Assembly (NCBI GenBank): GCA_964563495.1
Contig: CAZLYK010000134.1
Span: 1-15,319, forward strand
Direction of reading: 5' to 3'
Source of the DNA: CAZLYK01 sp964563495
GTDB taxonomy: Bacteria; Acidobacteriota; Blastocatellia; RBC074
Length of the DNA stretch: 15,319 nucleotides
Shown: positions 1 through 6,851 of the stretch, one piece after another
Position numbering within the stretch: position 1 is the first letter of the stretch
Layout: every line of letters starts with the position of its first letter
The notes under the pieces: model-generated
The model's input: the letters and a program-made list of their open reading frames with translations, nothing else
The model's database searches: none
Told to the model about the DNA's origin: nothing
Translations under genes and position numbers: made by a program

Positions 1-10
1 CCTCCCTGAC

Positions 11-39
11 GGTCGTGCGTCTGACGGGACGCACGAACC
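11..39. repeat. Short palindrome downstream of the PLD-like gene
   Basis: An 8-bp perfect stem, TCGTGCGT (13-20) against ACGCACGA (29-36), encloses an 8-nt loop. It can be extended by GG/CC at 11-12 and 38-39 across a one-base bulge. It lies just past the 3' end of the minus-strand PLD-like gene, so it could end or stabilise that transcript. No T-run follows on the minus strand, so an intrinsic terminator is not well supported. It may equally be a REP-type intergenic repeat. Confidence 0.45.
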
Positions 40-66
40 TGAAAACCGCTGTAATTCTGATCGGAC

Positions 67-915
67 TTATTCCGGTGAGAGCAGGTCGCCCCAATCCATT
101 TCATAAATAACAAAGAAGCTTTTGACGGCTTCCGGATCGTCGGTGATCAGCCCGACTTCCCGTCGCTCATCCAATTCGACTTTGCGCAGGCTCTGGCTGC
201 CGAAGAAGATCTCTTTACCGTCACGGATAATCGCCTGGACGTGCAACCGGATGAACGGGATCTTTTTGACTTTGACCCCCTTGACCCGCTTGGTCATCTC
301 GCCGATGACGCAGATCTCGACGCCGGCCCTGGCGCGGTTCTCGAGATGGCGAATCATCTGGGTGTCGGTCAGTTTGTCGTCATAGATCAGCAGTTGATTT
401 TCGGCTCCCAGGATGAAGGCGCCGAGTTTTTCCCGGGCGTTGATCGGGCTGATGACAAAATGGTCGCACTCGGGTTGCGGCATCTGGCGCAGTGTGTCGG
501 CCTCGAAGAGATTGATCGCCTCGCTGACCAGCTGAGGGTCGCGCGTGACGACGCCGAAGCTGCGGCTGTGATGGATATCGAGAAAGGTGAAGTTGAAGGT
601 GAGCAGGTAGAGGACCGAACGGTCGATGATCATGATCTTGCTGTGGTAGCGGACCAGATCTTCCGCAGTCCGAGTCACAGTCACGCCGCGCTCGACCAGT
701 CGCCGTTCGAGCTTCTTGATCTCTTTGAGATTTTCCTTGTTGGTGTAGGTGATGAGTGCATGGACCGCGATGCCGCGAGACGCGGCCTCGACCAGAGCCT
801 GTTCGATCTCGAGCCGGTCCATCCGGTAAATAATGATTTCGATACTTCGCTGCGCCTGTATGATTCCAGCCAGTAGCGGCTCGATGCCGTCGCGCGGTTG
901 AATGATAACTTGCAT
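67..915 (-). CDS. Phospholipase D-like (HKD superfamily) protein, asymmetric second motif
   Basis: This is a 282-aa protein of the PLD fold. Two half-domains are visible. The first carries a canonical motif, H91-x-K93-x4-D98, followed by LLTFNFT, which resembles the usual S/N-x-N-T/F segment. The second carries H225-x-Q227-x4-D232 followed by FGSQSLR, so the expected lysine is glutamine. PLD enzymes use two HKD motifs to form one active site acting on phosphodiester bonds; the substrate may be phospholipid or nucleic acid and is not predictable here. There is no signal peptide or membrane segment, so it is probably cytoplasmic. The start is supported by the domain beginning immediately (QVIIQPRDGIEPLL), although the AAGGG directly abutting the ATG is a poor ribosome site. 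It is last in the minus-strand group, 108 bp below the kinase-like gene. Catalysis by a one-and-a-half motif enzyme is uncertain. Confidence 0.8.
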   Translation of the reverse strand: MQVIIQPRDGIEPLLAGIIQAQRSIEIIIYRMDRLEIEQALVEAASRGIAVHALITYTNKENLKEIKKLERRLVERGVTVTRTAEDLVRYHSKIMIIDRSVLYLLTFNFTFLDIHHSRSFGVVTRDPQLVSEAINLFEADTLRQMPQPECDHFVISPINAREKLGAFILGAENQLLIYDDKLTDTQMIRHLENRARAGVEICVIGEMTKRVKGVKVKKIPFIRLHVQAIIRDGKEIFFGSQSLRKVELDERREVGLITDDPEAVKSFFVIYEMDWGDLLSPE

Positions 916-1023
916 CCCTTAAAGAAACGCAAGAAGCAAAAAGCGCAAAAGAGAGATAAAAGCGATCGACATTCTCCGCCTTCACCGCTCCTTCGCGCCC
1001 TCGCCTCTTCACTCCTTTCCTGC

Positions 1024-2085
1024 CTACCGGCCGGCGGCCGCCTTCAGCTCATTGATTCGTTTGCGCAACTGCGCGACAAAGCCTTCGGTCTCGGCCTGCG
1101 TCGCTCCGGCAGCCTTGAACGCGTCGCGAAGCTGGTTGTCCGAGAGCTGGCCGACGATCCCGGCGAACCACTGGACGTGCGCGCGCGGAATCGTGCTGAG
1201 CGAACTGCCCATCTTGCCCGAATAATGGAATTTGATCCGATCGCCGCTCGCGCCATCGATGAACACCTGTCTCGAGTAATCGGCCAGATCCCACTTGGAA
1301 TGCGAGGTAAAGCCGCCGGTCTTGCCGAAAGTTCCACCCCAGTCCGCGACCAGATACCAGTCTTTGACCGTTTTGCCGTCGGCGTCATACATGCCGAGCA
1401 CATTATTGTTGGTCGATTTGGCGTCCCAGTTACTGAGCAGGCAGTTGAGGATCGCCAGGCCGGAGAGCTCCTTGGAGCCGACGAATGGATTGGAATCCCA
1501 GGTCCAGTTATTTCGCCGTCGCGCGATATTGTCCGGCCGCTTCTCGAACATCCCGTTGGTGAACGAACCGTCGGAGCTGACGAATCTCTTGGCGCGCGAG
1601 AGACCCGAGACGCCATCGACTTTGCCGGAGGAGAGGAAGTAGCTCTCTTCGACCATATAACCGCAAGCCCAGGCGATCCGGCTCGAGGCGACTTCCGCGT
1701 GGACCTCTTCGTCAAACTTGATATTCCATTTGACGCCGTTCGCATCGATCACCTTGATCTTCGGATTGGTGCCGGTCATATCTTCCTTGTCGAATTGTAG
1801 AGGCGCTTTCGGCATTCCCTCCTCGCTGCCGATTCCCCAGTATAGATTGAGACTGGAGACGTCGCCGCGGTCTTCCCAGAGGGCCGGCGCGCCGCCTTCA
1901 GCCGGAGCGTTTGACGGCCCCTTGTCTTTCTTGCTCTTCTTCTCCTTGTCCTTGCTCTTTTGCGGAACCGCCATCGAAACGCCGGCATCGACCGAATCTG
2001 AAATCAGCGACACCGCGACGGCCAGGCTGATCGCCAGGACAGACCAAATCAGTAAAGTGCTCTTCACCTTGAACGGATGTTTCAT
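1024..2085 (-). CDS. Secreted or anchored protein with atypical kinase-like motifs
   Basis: This is a 353-aa protein. It has a basic N-terminus and a hydrophobic stretch at residues 10-28 (signal peptide or anchor), then a Lys-rich low-complexity stretch at about 43-55, then a globular domain. The domain shows a spaced set reminiscent of HipA/FAM20-like kinases: W-N-I-K123-F, a downstream E131 in VHAEVASSRIAWACGY, a loop with D221 and N226/N227 (NWDAKSTNNN), and D248-W-G where kinases have DFG. These are seen in the sequence; assignment to a kinase fold is my inference and the family is not recognised with certainty. The start at 2085 is chosen over a longer reading frame because AGGAGGT lies 6 nt upstream and because the signal-like segment follows directly. 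It lies 105 bp downstream of the FHA gene, separated by an inverted repeat. An inactive or non-protein kinase is possible. Confidence 0.7.
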   Translation of the reverse strand: MKHPFKVKSTLLIWSVLAISLAVAVSLISDSVDAGVSMAVPQKSKDKEKKSKKDKGPSNAPAEGGAPALWEDRGDVSSLNLYWGIGSEEGMPKAPLQFDKEDMTGTNPKIKVIDANGVKWNIKFDEEVHAEVASSRIAWACGYMVEESYFLSSGKVDGVSGLSRAKRFVSSDGSFTNGMFEKRPDNIARRRNNWTWDSNPFVGSKELSGLAILNCLLSNWDAKSTNNNVLGMYDADGKTVKDWYLVADWGGTFGKTGGFTSHSKWDLADYSRQVFIDGASGDRIKFHYSGKMGSSLSTIPRAHVQWFAGIVGQLSDNQLRDAFKAAGATQAETEGFVAQLRKRINELKAAAGR

Positions 2086-2091
2086 TGCATG

Positions 2092-2098
2092 ACCTCCT
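2092..2098 (-). promoter_or_regulatory. Shine-Dalgarno AGGAGGT fixing the start of the kinase-like gene
   Basis: On the minus strand AGGAGGT is followed by six bases and then ATG at 2085. This is one of the strongest ribosome sites in the window. It argues that the in-frame extension up to 2184, which runs through the intergenic inverted repeat, is not translated. Confidence 0.75.
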
Positions 2099-2134
2099 AG
2101 AATTTCTTGGGGCACATTCTTGACGGCGAGAAGT

Positions 2135-2191
2135 GACAGGGCTGACAGGATCAATCGACGTTCAACCTGTCGAGATCCGGTCAAGCCTGTC
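2135..2191. repeat. Intergenic inverted repeat of the ACAGGAT family (copy 1)
   Basis: The left arm GACAGGGCTGACAGGATC (2135-2152) pairs with the right arm GATCCGGTCAAGCCTGTC (2174-2191), 15 of 18 positions matching. Each arm holds two GACAGG/GACCGG-type units. The outer edge on the right reads AATAGACAGG on the minus strand. The TAG in that sequence is the stop codon of the upstream FHA gene. It lies between the FHA and kinase-like genes and could attenuate or process a joint transcript. Confidence 0.7.
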
Positions 2192-4773
2192 TATTCTTTA
2201 TACCCAAGTTTGAGATAGCTGCCGGCATCGCCGACCATGAAGACAAAAGATTGCCCGTTGATCGAAACGCTCGTCAACCCTTCGGGCTTCTTCTTATCGT
2301 CGAGAGTCAACAACTTGACCGGTTTTGAATCGGGACGGCCATTCCATTCCCAGAGAATGAAATCCGTCTTGGGGACGGTCTCCGGCGCTCCGGAGATGAT
2401 CAGGAAGTTCTTCAAATGTGTGTCATAAGTGATATCGCGCATGCCGTGTCCATCAAGCGACAAGACGATCACGTGGGGATCGTCGATTTTCAGGTTGTTC
2501 AGGTTGAACGCCCCGCGAGGGTCGCGCAATTTGATCGGGATGAGCACGGCTTGATTGCCGATCAACGGCGAGCGCAGACCGAGCAGCAATCGCTCGTTGT
2601 TCGGATCCCACGCGATGCCTTCGATATTCAAGCCTCCCTGCAAGCCCGTCGGGGCGCCGAGCGAGGCGATCTCCGAGACATTCGAGAGGAGGAACGAACG
2701 CAGATCGGTGATGATCTCCGCCTGCCCGCGCAAGGCCTGGGTCTCGGGGTTGAAATCGAAGCGGATAATCGCATTCTCCGCTCCGTCTTTCGGCTCGGAC
2801 TGAGATGTCACCAGATAAAAATAGGAATTGCCGTAGGTAATCGCTTCCGGGTCCTTGAAGTTCACCCCGAGCGGGACCGATTTGATCGAGCCGATCTGTT
2901 TGCCCGATTCGTCGATTTGCATCCAGAGAGCCTCCCCCTGGCGATTATCCGAGACCAGCAAGACGCCATTGGCCCCGGGAACGGAGGTTGCACCGGATGC
3001 TTCGATCGCGGCGCCGAAAAGCCCGGTGCTGAAGTCTACCCAGGAAGCCGCCGATTCAAATCCGGCCGATTCCGTCGATGAGACGATGGCGTGCCCGGCG
3101 CCGCCCTTGCCCGCGGACGGCTGGGACGGTCTGGTGATGTAATACGCGACGGCGACGGTCAAGGCCGCGCCCAGAACCGTTGACAGGATACGGCTGGTTG
3201 AATTGACGATCGCGGCCTTGATCCGGTCGTCTTCCTTCTTCTTGTCCTTCTTTTTCTTATCTTTCTTTTCTTCATCGAGAGCCACGGCGGGATTGGCCGC
3301 TTGTGGGACTACGTGCTGGGGCCCACCCGGCCAGGCATTCGGATTGATCTGGGAGCCAAGCGGAGCGGAGCGAGAGGCGGTGCGCCGCCTGACCTCTTCG
3401 AGCGCCTCGAGCGAGAGGCGGGCCGTCTTGTTTTCGGTCGTCTCAGCGGGATTGCGGAAAGTCAGCACGACCTGCCCGAGTTGTATCTTGTCGCCGTGCT
3501 GCAACGTGTGGGCATCGTTACCGAGGCGCTGGCCATTGATAAATGTGCCGTTGCTGCTTCCGAGGTCGACCAGGCTGTATCCGCCGTCGCGAACGAGCAG
3601 GATCGCGTGCGTGCTGCTGACTGTCGGATCGGGAATGACCACCCGGTTGTGCAAAGCCTTGCCCATCTCGGTCTCATCCTGATTGAGCAGCGCCTCGATC
3701 TTTTCACCGGTCGGGAGGACGCCGATCAGGCGCGGCATAAAGAAAGCGTCGACCTGAGCCAGGATCTCGCTCGGCATGGCCAGCCGGAGCGAAGCTTTCT
3801 TGCGCGAGATGCGCTCGGCGTCTTCGATCGAAGCTCTATCGGTCGGATCGGCGACTGCCAGAAGCAACCGGTCGGCCGTCTGACCGACGATCGGACAGAG
3901 CAGTCGATCCCGAAGGAAATGCGGGCGCATAGCCGCGGCTGCTCCCGCATCGATGTCCATAGTCTTTAGCTCGACCGGAGCGAGGTTGAAGGTGCGGCTC
4001 ATCAGATCGCGCAAACCGATCTCGGTGGCCAGCCCTTCTTCGAGCAGCGCACGGCAGAGACGTCGCCCTTTAGCCCCGGATCCCCCCAGCCGATCGATCT
4101 CGGACTGCGCCACCAGCCCGGCCGAGACGATCGCCCCGGCCAGAGCCTCCTCTGTCATCGAGGCCGGTTTGGGCGTCGGCGGCGCCACCGGCGGAGGCGG
4201 CGGTTGGGTCGCATCCAAAAGCTGGGTGCGCGGCATCGAGAGCGTGTCGGCCGCATCTTTGAGCCGGAACGTGATCGTGCAATGACCCATTTTGATCAGG
4301 TCGCCATGCTGCAACGGGCGGGATTCGGTTAGTCGAGCATCGTTGACAAATGTCCCGTTGCGGCTGCCCAGATCGCTCAGCGTGTAGACTCCGTTGCCGA
4401 AACTGATCACCGCATGCGCTCCCGAGACCGAGGCGTCGACGAGAATGATGTCATTGTTTGGACCTTTGCCGATCCTGGTTTCATCGCTTTCCAGATCCCG
4501 TTCGATGACGGCGCCGTCTCGCAGGAGAATGTGGAGCGTGGCGTCTGGTTTCTTAGACTTTGCGTCGTCCTGAGAAGCTACCATAGTCTTTTTTATCGAA
4601 TGCTCAGTCAGAGATGGAATTGACGGAATGACTCCTTCGTTTTGAGTTGCCGCCGGGTCACTGCTTTCCAACGGGATCGCAGCCTGCCCGCGCAAATCAA
4701 ACCCGCATTGATTGCAGAATCGACTGCCTTCGCGCGGGATCGGGAATTTACATTGAGGGCAAACGCTTGTCAT
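2191..4773 (-). CDS. Zinc-ribbon / double-FHA / GspE-N-like membrane protein with extracytoplasmic propeller-like domain
   Basis: This is an 860-aa multidomain protein. In order: a four-cysteine zinc ribbon (C5, C8, C20, C23); FHA domain 1 at about 100-168 with RIGKGPNNDI, SGAH and GSRNGTFVN; a proline-rich linker at 191-202; a domain at about 208-345 resembling the N-terminal domain of GspE/PilB/MshE ATPases; FHA domain 2 at about 368-439 with SSTHA and GSSNGTFING; a Lys/Glu-rich stretch at 501-516; one membrane helix at about 529-547; and a C-terminal region at about 585-858 resembling DUF3616 (LNIEGIAWDPNNERLLLGLR). FHA domains bind phosphothreonine, so the cytoplasmic half probably reads phosphorylation while the propeller-like half faces outward. 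Seen: the motifs and topology. Inferred: a transmembrane signalling or scaffolding role. It is first in the minus-strand group, upstream of a protein with kinase-like motifs. The ribosome site before 4773 is weak. Confidence 0.85.
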   Translation of the reverse strand: MTSVCPQCKFPIPREGSRFCNQCGFDLRGQAAIPLESSDPAATQNEGVIPSIPSLTEHSIKKTMVASQDDAKSKKPDATLHILLRDGAVIERDLESDETRIGKGPNNDIILVDASVSGAHAVISFGNGVYTLSDLGSRNGTFVNDARLTESRPLQHGDLIKMGHCTITFRLKDAADTLSMPRTQLLDATQPPPPPVAPPTPKPASMTEEALAGAIVSAGLVAQSEIDRLGGSGAKGRRLCRALLEEGLATEIGLRDLMSRTFNLAPVELKTMDIDAGAAAAMRPHFLRDRLLCPIVGQTADRLLLAVADPTDRASIEDAERISRKKASLRLAMPSEILAQVDAFFMPRLIGVLPTGEKIEALLNQDETEMGKALHNRVVIPDPTVSSTHAILLVRDGGYSLVDLGSSNGTFINGQRLGNDAHTLQHGDKIQLGQVVLTFRNPAETTENKTARLSLEALEEVRRRTASRSAPLGSQINPNAWPGGPQHVVPQAANPAVALDEEKKDKKKKDKKKEDDRIKAAIVNSTSRILSTVLGAALTVAVAYYITRPSQPSAGKGGAGHAIVSSTESAGFESAASWVDFSTGLFGAAIEASGATSVPGANGVLLVSDNRQGEALWMQIDESGKQIGSIKSVPLGVNFKDPEAITYGNSYFYLVTSQSEPKDGAENAIIRFDFNPETQALRGQAEIITDLRSFLLSNVSEIASLGAPTGLQGGLNIEGIAWDPNNERLLLGLRSPLIGNQAVLIPIKLRDPRGAFNLNNLKIDDPHVIVLSLDGHGMRDITYDTHLKNFLIISGAPETVPKTDFILWEWNGRPDSKPVKLLTLDDKKKPEGLTSVSINGQSFVFMVGDAGSYLKLGYKE

Positions 4774-4871
4774 GCCAACCGGGGCGCAGAATGTAGTATC
4801 AGGTCGAGCCGATATTCAAGGACACAGGTCTTAACCTATATCGATAACCCACCGATGCTAAATCAGTTTGG

Positions 4872-4926
4872 GCGCTAAATCAATGTATATCAGGGATAGC
4901 AACCGGACGGGGGAAGAGTGACGGGG
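4872..4926. repeat. 55-bp direct repeat, left copy, abutting the N gap
   Basis: The 55 bases starting GCGCTAAATC and ending GAGTGACGGGG are identical to 5027-5081. The copy ends exactly at the first N. A shared exact end of this kind is typical of two contig ends that overlap by an assembler word length, so the two copies may be one locus. Confidence 0.85.
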
Positions 4927-5026
4927 NNNNNNNNNNNNNNNNNNNNNNNNNNNNNNNNNNNNNNNNNNNNNNNNNNNNNNNNNNNNNNNNNNNNNNNNNN
5001 NNNNNNNNNNNNNNNNNNNNNNNNNN
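4927..5026. other. Scaffold gap of 100 Ns
   Basis: Exactly 100 Ns occur here. That is a conventional placeholder length for a gap of unknown size, not a measured distance. The real sequence may be shorter (even an overlap) or contain more of the adjacent minisatellite. Confidence 0.95.
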
Positions 5027-5081
5027 GCGCTAAATCAATGTATATCAGGGATAGCAACCGGACGGGGGAAGAGTGACGGGG
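5027..5081. repeat. 55-bp direct repeat, right copy, abutting the N gap
   Basis: This is identical to 4872-4926 over all 55 bases and starts at the first base after the gap. It runs into the first unit of the 8-bp minisatellite, the feature most likely to have broken the assembly. Confidence 0.85.
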
Positions 5082-5229
5082 TGATGGGGCGACGGGGCGA
5101 CGGGGCGACGGGGCGACGGGGTGATGGGGCGACGGGGTGACGGGGCGACGGGGCGACGGGGTGACGGGGTGACGGGGCGACGGGGCGAGACTGAAATCAT
5201 CAATCGCCCCGTCGCCCCGTCACTCTTCC
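5067..5229. repeat. Inverted terminal copy bounding the minisatellite
   Basis: GGAAGAGTGACGGGG at 5067-5081 is matched exactly by its reverse complement at 5215-5229. The match continues inward to 5204 with two C/T differences, 24 of 26 positions. The last units (5178-5188) and the inverted units (5204-5214) also make an 11-bp stem with a 15-nt loop. The whole element is therefore a tandem array capped by an inverted copy of its own first units, an architecture resembling the ACAGGAT-family hairpins elsewhere in the window. Confidence 0.75.
5074..5185. repeat. 8-bp minisatellite, 14 units of YGAYGGGG
   Basis: Fourteen head-to-tail 8-bp units fill 112 bp. All fit YGAYGGGG: mostly CGACGGGG, with TGACGGGG and two TGATGGGG. 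Differences between units are only C/T transitions at positions 1 and 4. The G-runs every 8 bp could form G-quadruplex structures on the plus strand. The frame is not open in a meaningful way and no gene overlaps it. Confidence 0.9.
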
Positions 5230-5289
5230 TCGCCTGCTGACCACGGGTAAACAGTTTTTTTCGAACCTATGATTACCTGTTTCGTAAGG

Positions 5290-5295
5290 TATAAT
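5290..5295 (+). promoter_or_regulatory. Candidate -10 box (TATAAT) for the S41 peptidase gene
   Basis: There is a perfect TATAAT about 165 bp before the S41 start. No good -35 hexamer lies 16-18 bp upstream; the hexamer at 17 bp is CCTATG. The assignment rests on the -10 match and position only. If used, the leader would be about 155 nt and would contain the 10-bp duplication and the GC-rich hairpin. Confidence 0.35.
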
Positions 5296-5320
5296 CGCCG
5301 TGCACTTCCCCCAACCCTAA

Positions 5321-5340
5321 CAGGTGAATTCAGGTGAATT
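5321..5340. repeat. Perfect 10-bp tandem duplication (CAGGTGAATT twice)
   Basis: Two adjacent identical 10-mers lie in the putative leader of the S41 gene. It could be a duplication slip or a direct-repeat binding site. No protein is known to bind it from this sequence. Confidence 0.6.
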
Positions 5341-5390
5341 GCTGAATACCGTGTTGAGTAAGTTTTTTGGCATAACCGGCGTCTCAGAGG

Positions 5391-5446
5391 CCCGCCCGCC
5401 AGGGAGGGCTCATCCTGAGCATTTGAAGCCCTCCCGGACGGGCGGG
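5391..5446 (+). terminator. GC-rich hairpin followed by TTTT immediately before the S41 start
   Basis: The left arm CCCGCCCGCCAGGGAGGGCT (5391-5410) pairs with the right arm AGCCCTCCCGGACGGGCGGG (5427-5446), 18 of 20 positions. It has a 16-nt loop and is followed by TTTT. It is shaped like an intrinsic terminator, yet it ends only 12 nt before the S41 ATG. No Shine-Dalgarno lies between the hairpin and the ATG. It may be an attenuator, a translation-controlling stem or an inserted REP-like element. Confidence 0.5.
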
Positions 5447-5458
5447 TTTTATTAGTAA

Positions 5459-6790
5459 ATGAAGAACAGATTAGTCCTTACAGCTCTCCTTGTCCTGGTT
5501 TGCGCCTGGCCGGCGCCGGCGCAAACTCCGCTGCCCCCGTCCTCACCAATCGTCAAATCCGCATATTTGTGGAGACAGACTTTCGAGATCGTCTGGCAGA
5601 CGGTCAGGGACAAGCACTTCGATCCGAATTTTGGCGGGGTCAATTGGGATCAGGTTCGCGCCAGGTACGAACCACGGCTGGCCGAGACAAAGACCGATGC
5701 CGAGCTTTATCGCCTGCTCCAGCAGATGCTGGGTGAATTAAAACAATCGCATTTCAATATCCTCCCACCGGAACTCGTCTTATCAGAAGCGGGGAAGGGG
5801 CTATCGAACGGAGGGATTGGGATAGATTTGCGGATTATTGCCGGCGAAGCGGTGATCACTCGCGTCGAGGCGGGTTCGACCGCCGCCCGGGTCGGCTTAC
5901 GCCCGGGTTTCATCGTCAAACAGATCGGCGAAAAGACCGTCGCCGGCATAGCCGCGCTGTTTGCCAGGAGCGATGAGCCGGAGCCCCGCAAATTGTTGCG
6001 TCTCACGCGTCTCCTGCTGGCTGAAATCGGCGGCGAACCGGGAAGCCGGGTCAGGATCGGTTTCCTCGATGATCAAAACCAGCCGCACGAAGCAACCGTT
6101 ACCCGCGTCAAACTCGATGGCGAGCTTTCACCCCGCCTGGGCAATTTCCCTCCTCAGTACACCGAGTTCGAGGCCGAGCGCCTCCCGGGTAATATCGGTT
6201 ATATCCGATTCAACATCTTCACCACGCCGATTATCGACAAGGTTCGTCAGGCGATGCGCGATTTTTCAGCGCCGGGACAACCGACAGGTGAGATCGCCGG
6301 CTTGATTTTCGATCTACGCGGCAATCCCGGAGGAGTCGGAGGTTTGGCCACCGGGATCGCCGGTCTGCTCGCCGATAAGCAGGGCTCGCTCGGGACGATG
6401 AAGATGCGGAACAATCAATTGAACTTCGTCTTCTTTCCGCAAGCCAATGCCTATACCGGTCCGGTCACGATCCTGATCGACGGCTTGAGCGGCTCGACCA
6501 GCGAGGTCTTCGCCGGCGGAATGCAGGAGATCGGGCGCGCGAAAGTCGTCGGAGAACGCAGCCTCGGCGCCGCCCTCCCCTCGATTTTTCAGAAGCTGCC
6601 TACGGGCGCGCTCTTTCAATTTGCGATCGCCGATTTCAAAACGCCGAATGGCATTCTGATCGAAGGCCGGGGTGTCGTGCCGGATATCGTGGTCAACTGG
6701 AATCGCGTATCTCTCCTTGCCGGACGCGATGAGCAACTGGAAACCGCCGTCCGCCAGCTTCGGCTGATTGGCAAACAAACGATGAAATAG
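5459..6790 (+). CDS. Secreted S41-family (tail-specific/tricorn-like) serine peptidase with PDZ domain
   Basis: This is a 443-aa protein. A signal peptide with likely cleavage after A21 (PAPA-Q) exports it. A helical region at about 36-95 precedes a PDZ domain at about 118-218, then the S41 catalytic core at about 240-412. The core has YIRFNIF, FDLRGNPGG (285-292) and SGSTSE at 344-349 containing the probable nucleophile S346. C-terminal processing peptidases normally have a lysine in a GKG segment after GE; here the equivalent reads GERSLGAALPS, with no lysine. H98 in QSHF is placed like the histidine of tricorn-type members, so a His/Ser/Glu arrangement is more likely than Ser/Lys. The start directly precedes the signal peptide but has no clear ribosome site. 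The S41 fold is clear; the substrate is unknown. A 61-bp gap leads to the next plus-strand gene. Confidence 0.88.
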   Translation: MKNRLVLTALLVLVCAWPAPAQTPLPPSSPIVKSAYLWRQTFEIVWQTVRDKHFDPNFGGVNWDQVRARYEPRLAETKTDAELYRLLQQMLGELKQSHFNILPPELVLSEAGKGLSNGGIGIDLRIIAGEAVITRVEAGSTAARVGLRPGFIVKQIGEKTVAGIAALFARSDEPEPRKLLRLTRLLLAEIGGEPGSRVRIGFLDDQNQPHEATVTRVKLDGELSPRLGNFPPQYTEFEAERLPGNIGYIRFNIFTTPIIDKVRQAMRDFSAPGQPTGEIAGLIFDLRGNPGGVGGLATGIAGLLADKQGSLGTMKMRNNQLNFVFFPQANAYTGPVTILIDGLSGSTSEVFAGGMQEIGRAKVVGERSLGAALPSIFQKLPTGALFQFAIADFKTPNGILIEGRGVVPDIVVNWNRVSLLAGRDEQLETAVRQLRLIGKQTMK

Positions 6791-6792
6791 AG

Positions 6793-6807
6793 GCGGCTTC
6801 CAGCCGC
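6793..6807. repeat. Small hairpin after the S41 gene
   Basis: GCGGCT and AGCCGC form a 6-bp stem around a 3-nt loop, starting 2 nt after the S41 stop codon. No T-run follows, so it is more likely an mRNA 3'-stabilising stem or short palindromic repeat than a terminator. Confidence 0.4.
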
Positions 6808-6851
6808 GTCTGCACCAATTAAACAGCAGTCTCAAACCAGAAAGGAAGGCC

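Larger units (their letters stand above)
4774..5458. other. Divergent intergenic region with scaffold gap, minisatellite and leader
   Basis: This is 685 bp without a supported gene, between the divergent FHA (minus) and S41 peptidase (plus) genes. It holds a 100-N gap, an exact 55-bp repeat on both sides of the gap, an 8-bp minisatellite with an inverted terminal copy, a TATAAT box, a 10-bp duplication and a GC-rich hairpin, each listed separately. The FHA-proximal part (4774-4871) has a 9-bp direct repeat GCTAAATCA at 4857-4865 and 4874-4882. I could not find a convincing promoter for the FHA gene there. Confidence 0.8.

Noticed and set aside
241..876. 211-aa plus-strand open frame
   Set aside because: It is fully antisense to the PLD-like gene, which has recognisable HKD motifs. 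The translation is an Asp-rich shadow.
898..1800. 300-aa plus-strand open frame
   Set aside because: It lies antisense to the secreted kinase-like gene, which has a strong ribosome site and a signal segment. The plus-strand translation is rich in Arg/Asp/Leu with no recognisable domain, typical of a shadow frame in GC-rich DNA.
2086..2184. N-terminal extension of the kinase-like protein
   Set aside because: It would translate the intergenic inverted repeat and bury the signal segment. The AGGAGGT before 2085 favours the shorter start.
5074..5185. CRISPR array
   Set aside because: The units are 8 bp, contiguous and without spacers, and no cas gene is present. It is a minisatellite.
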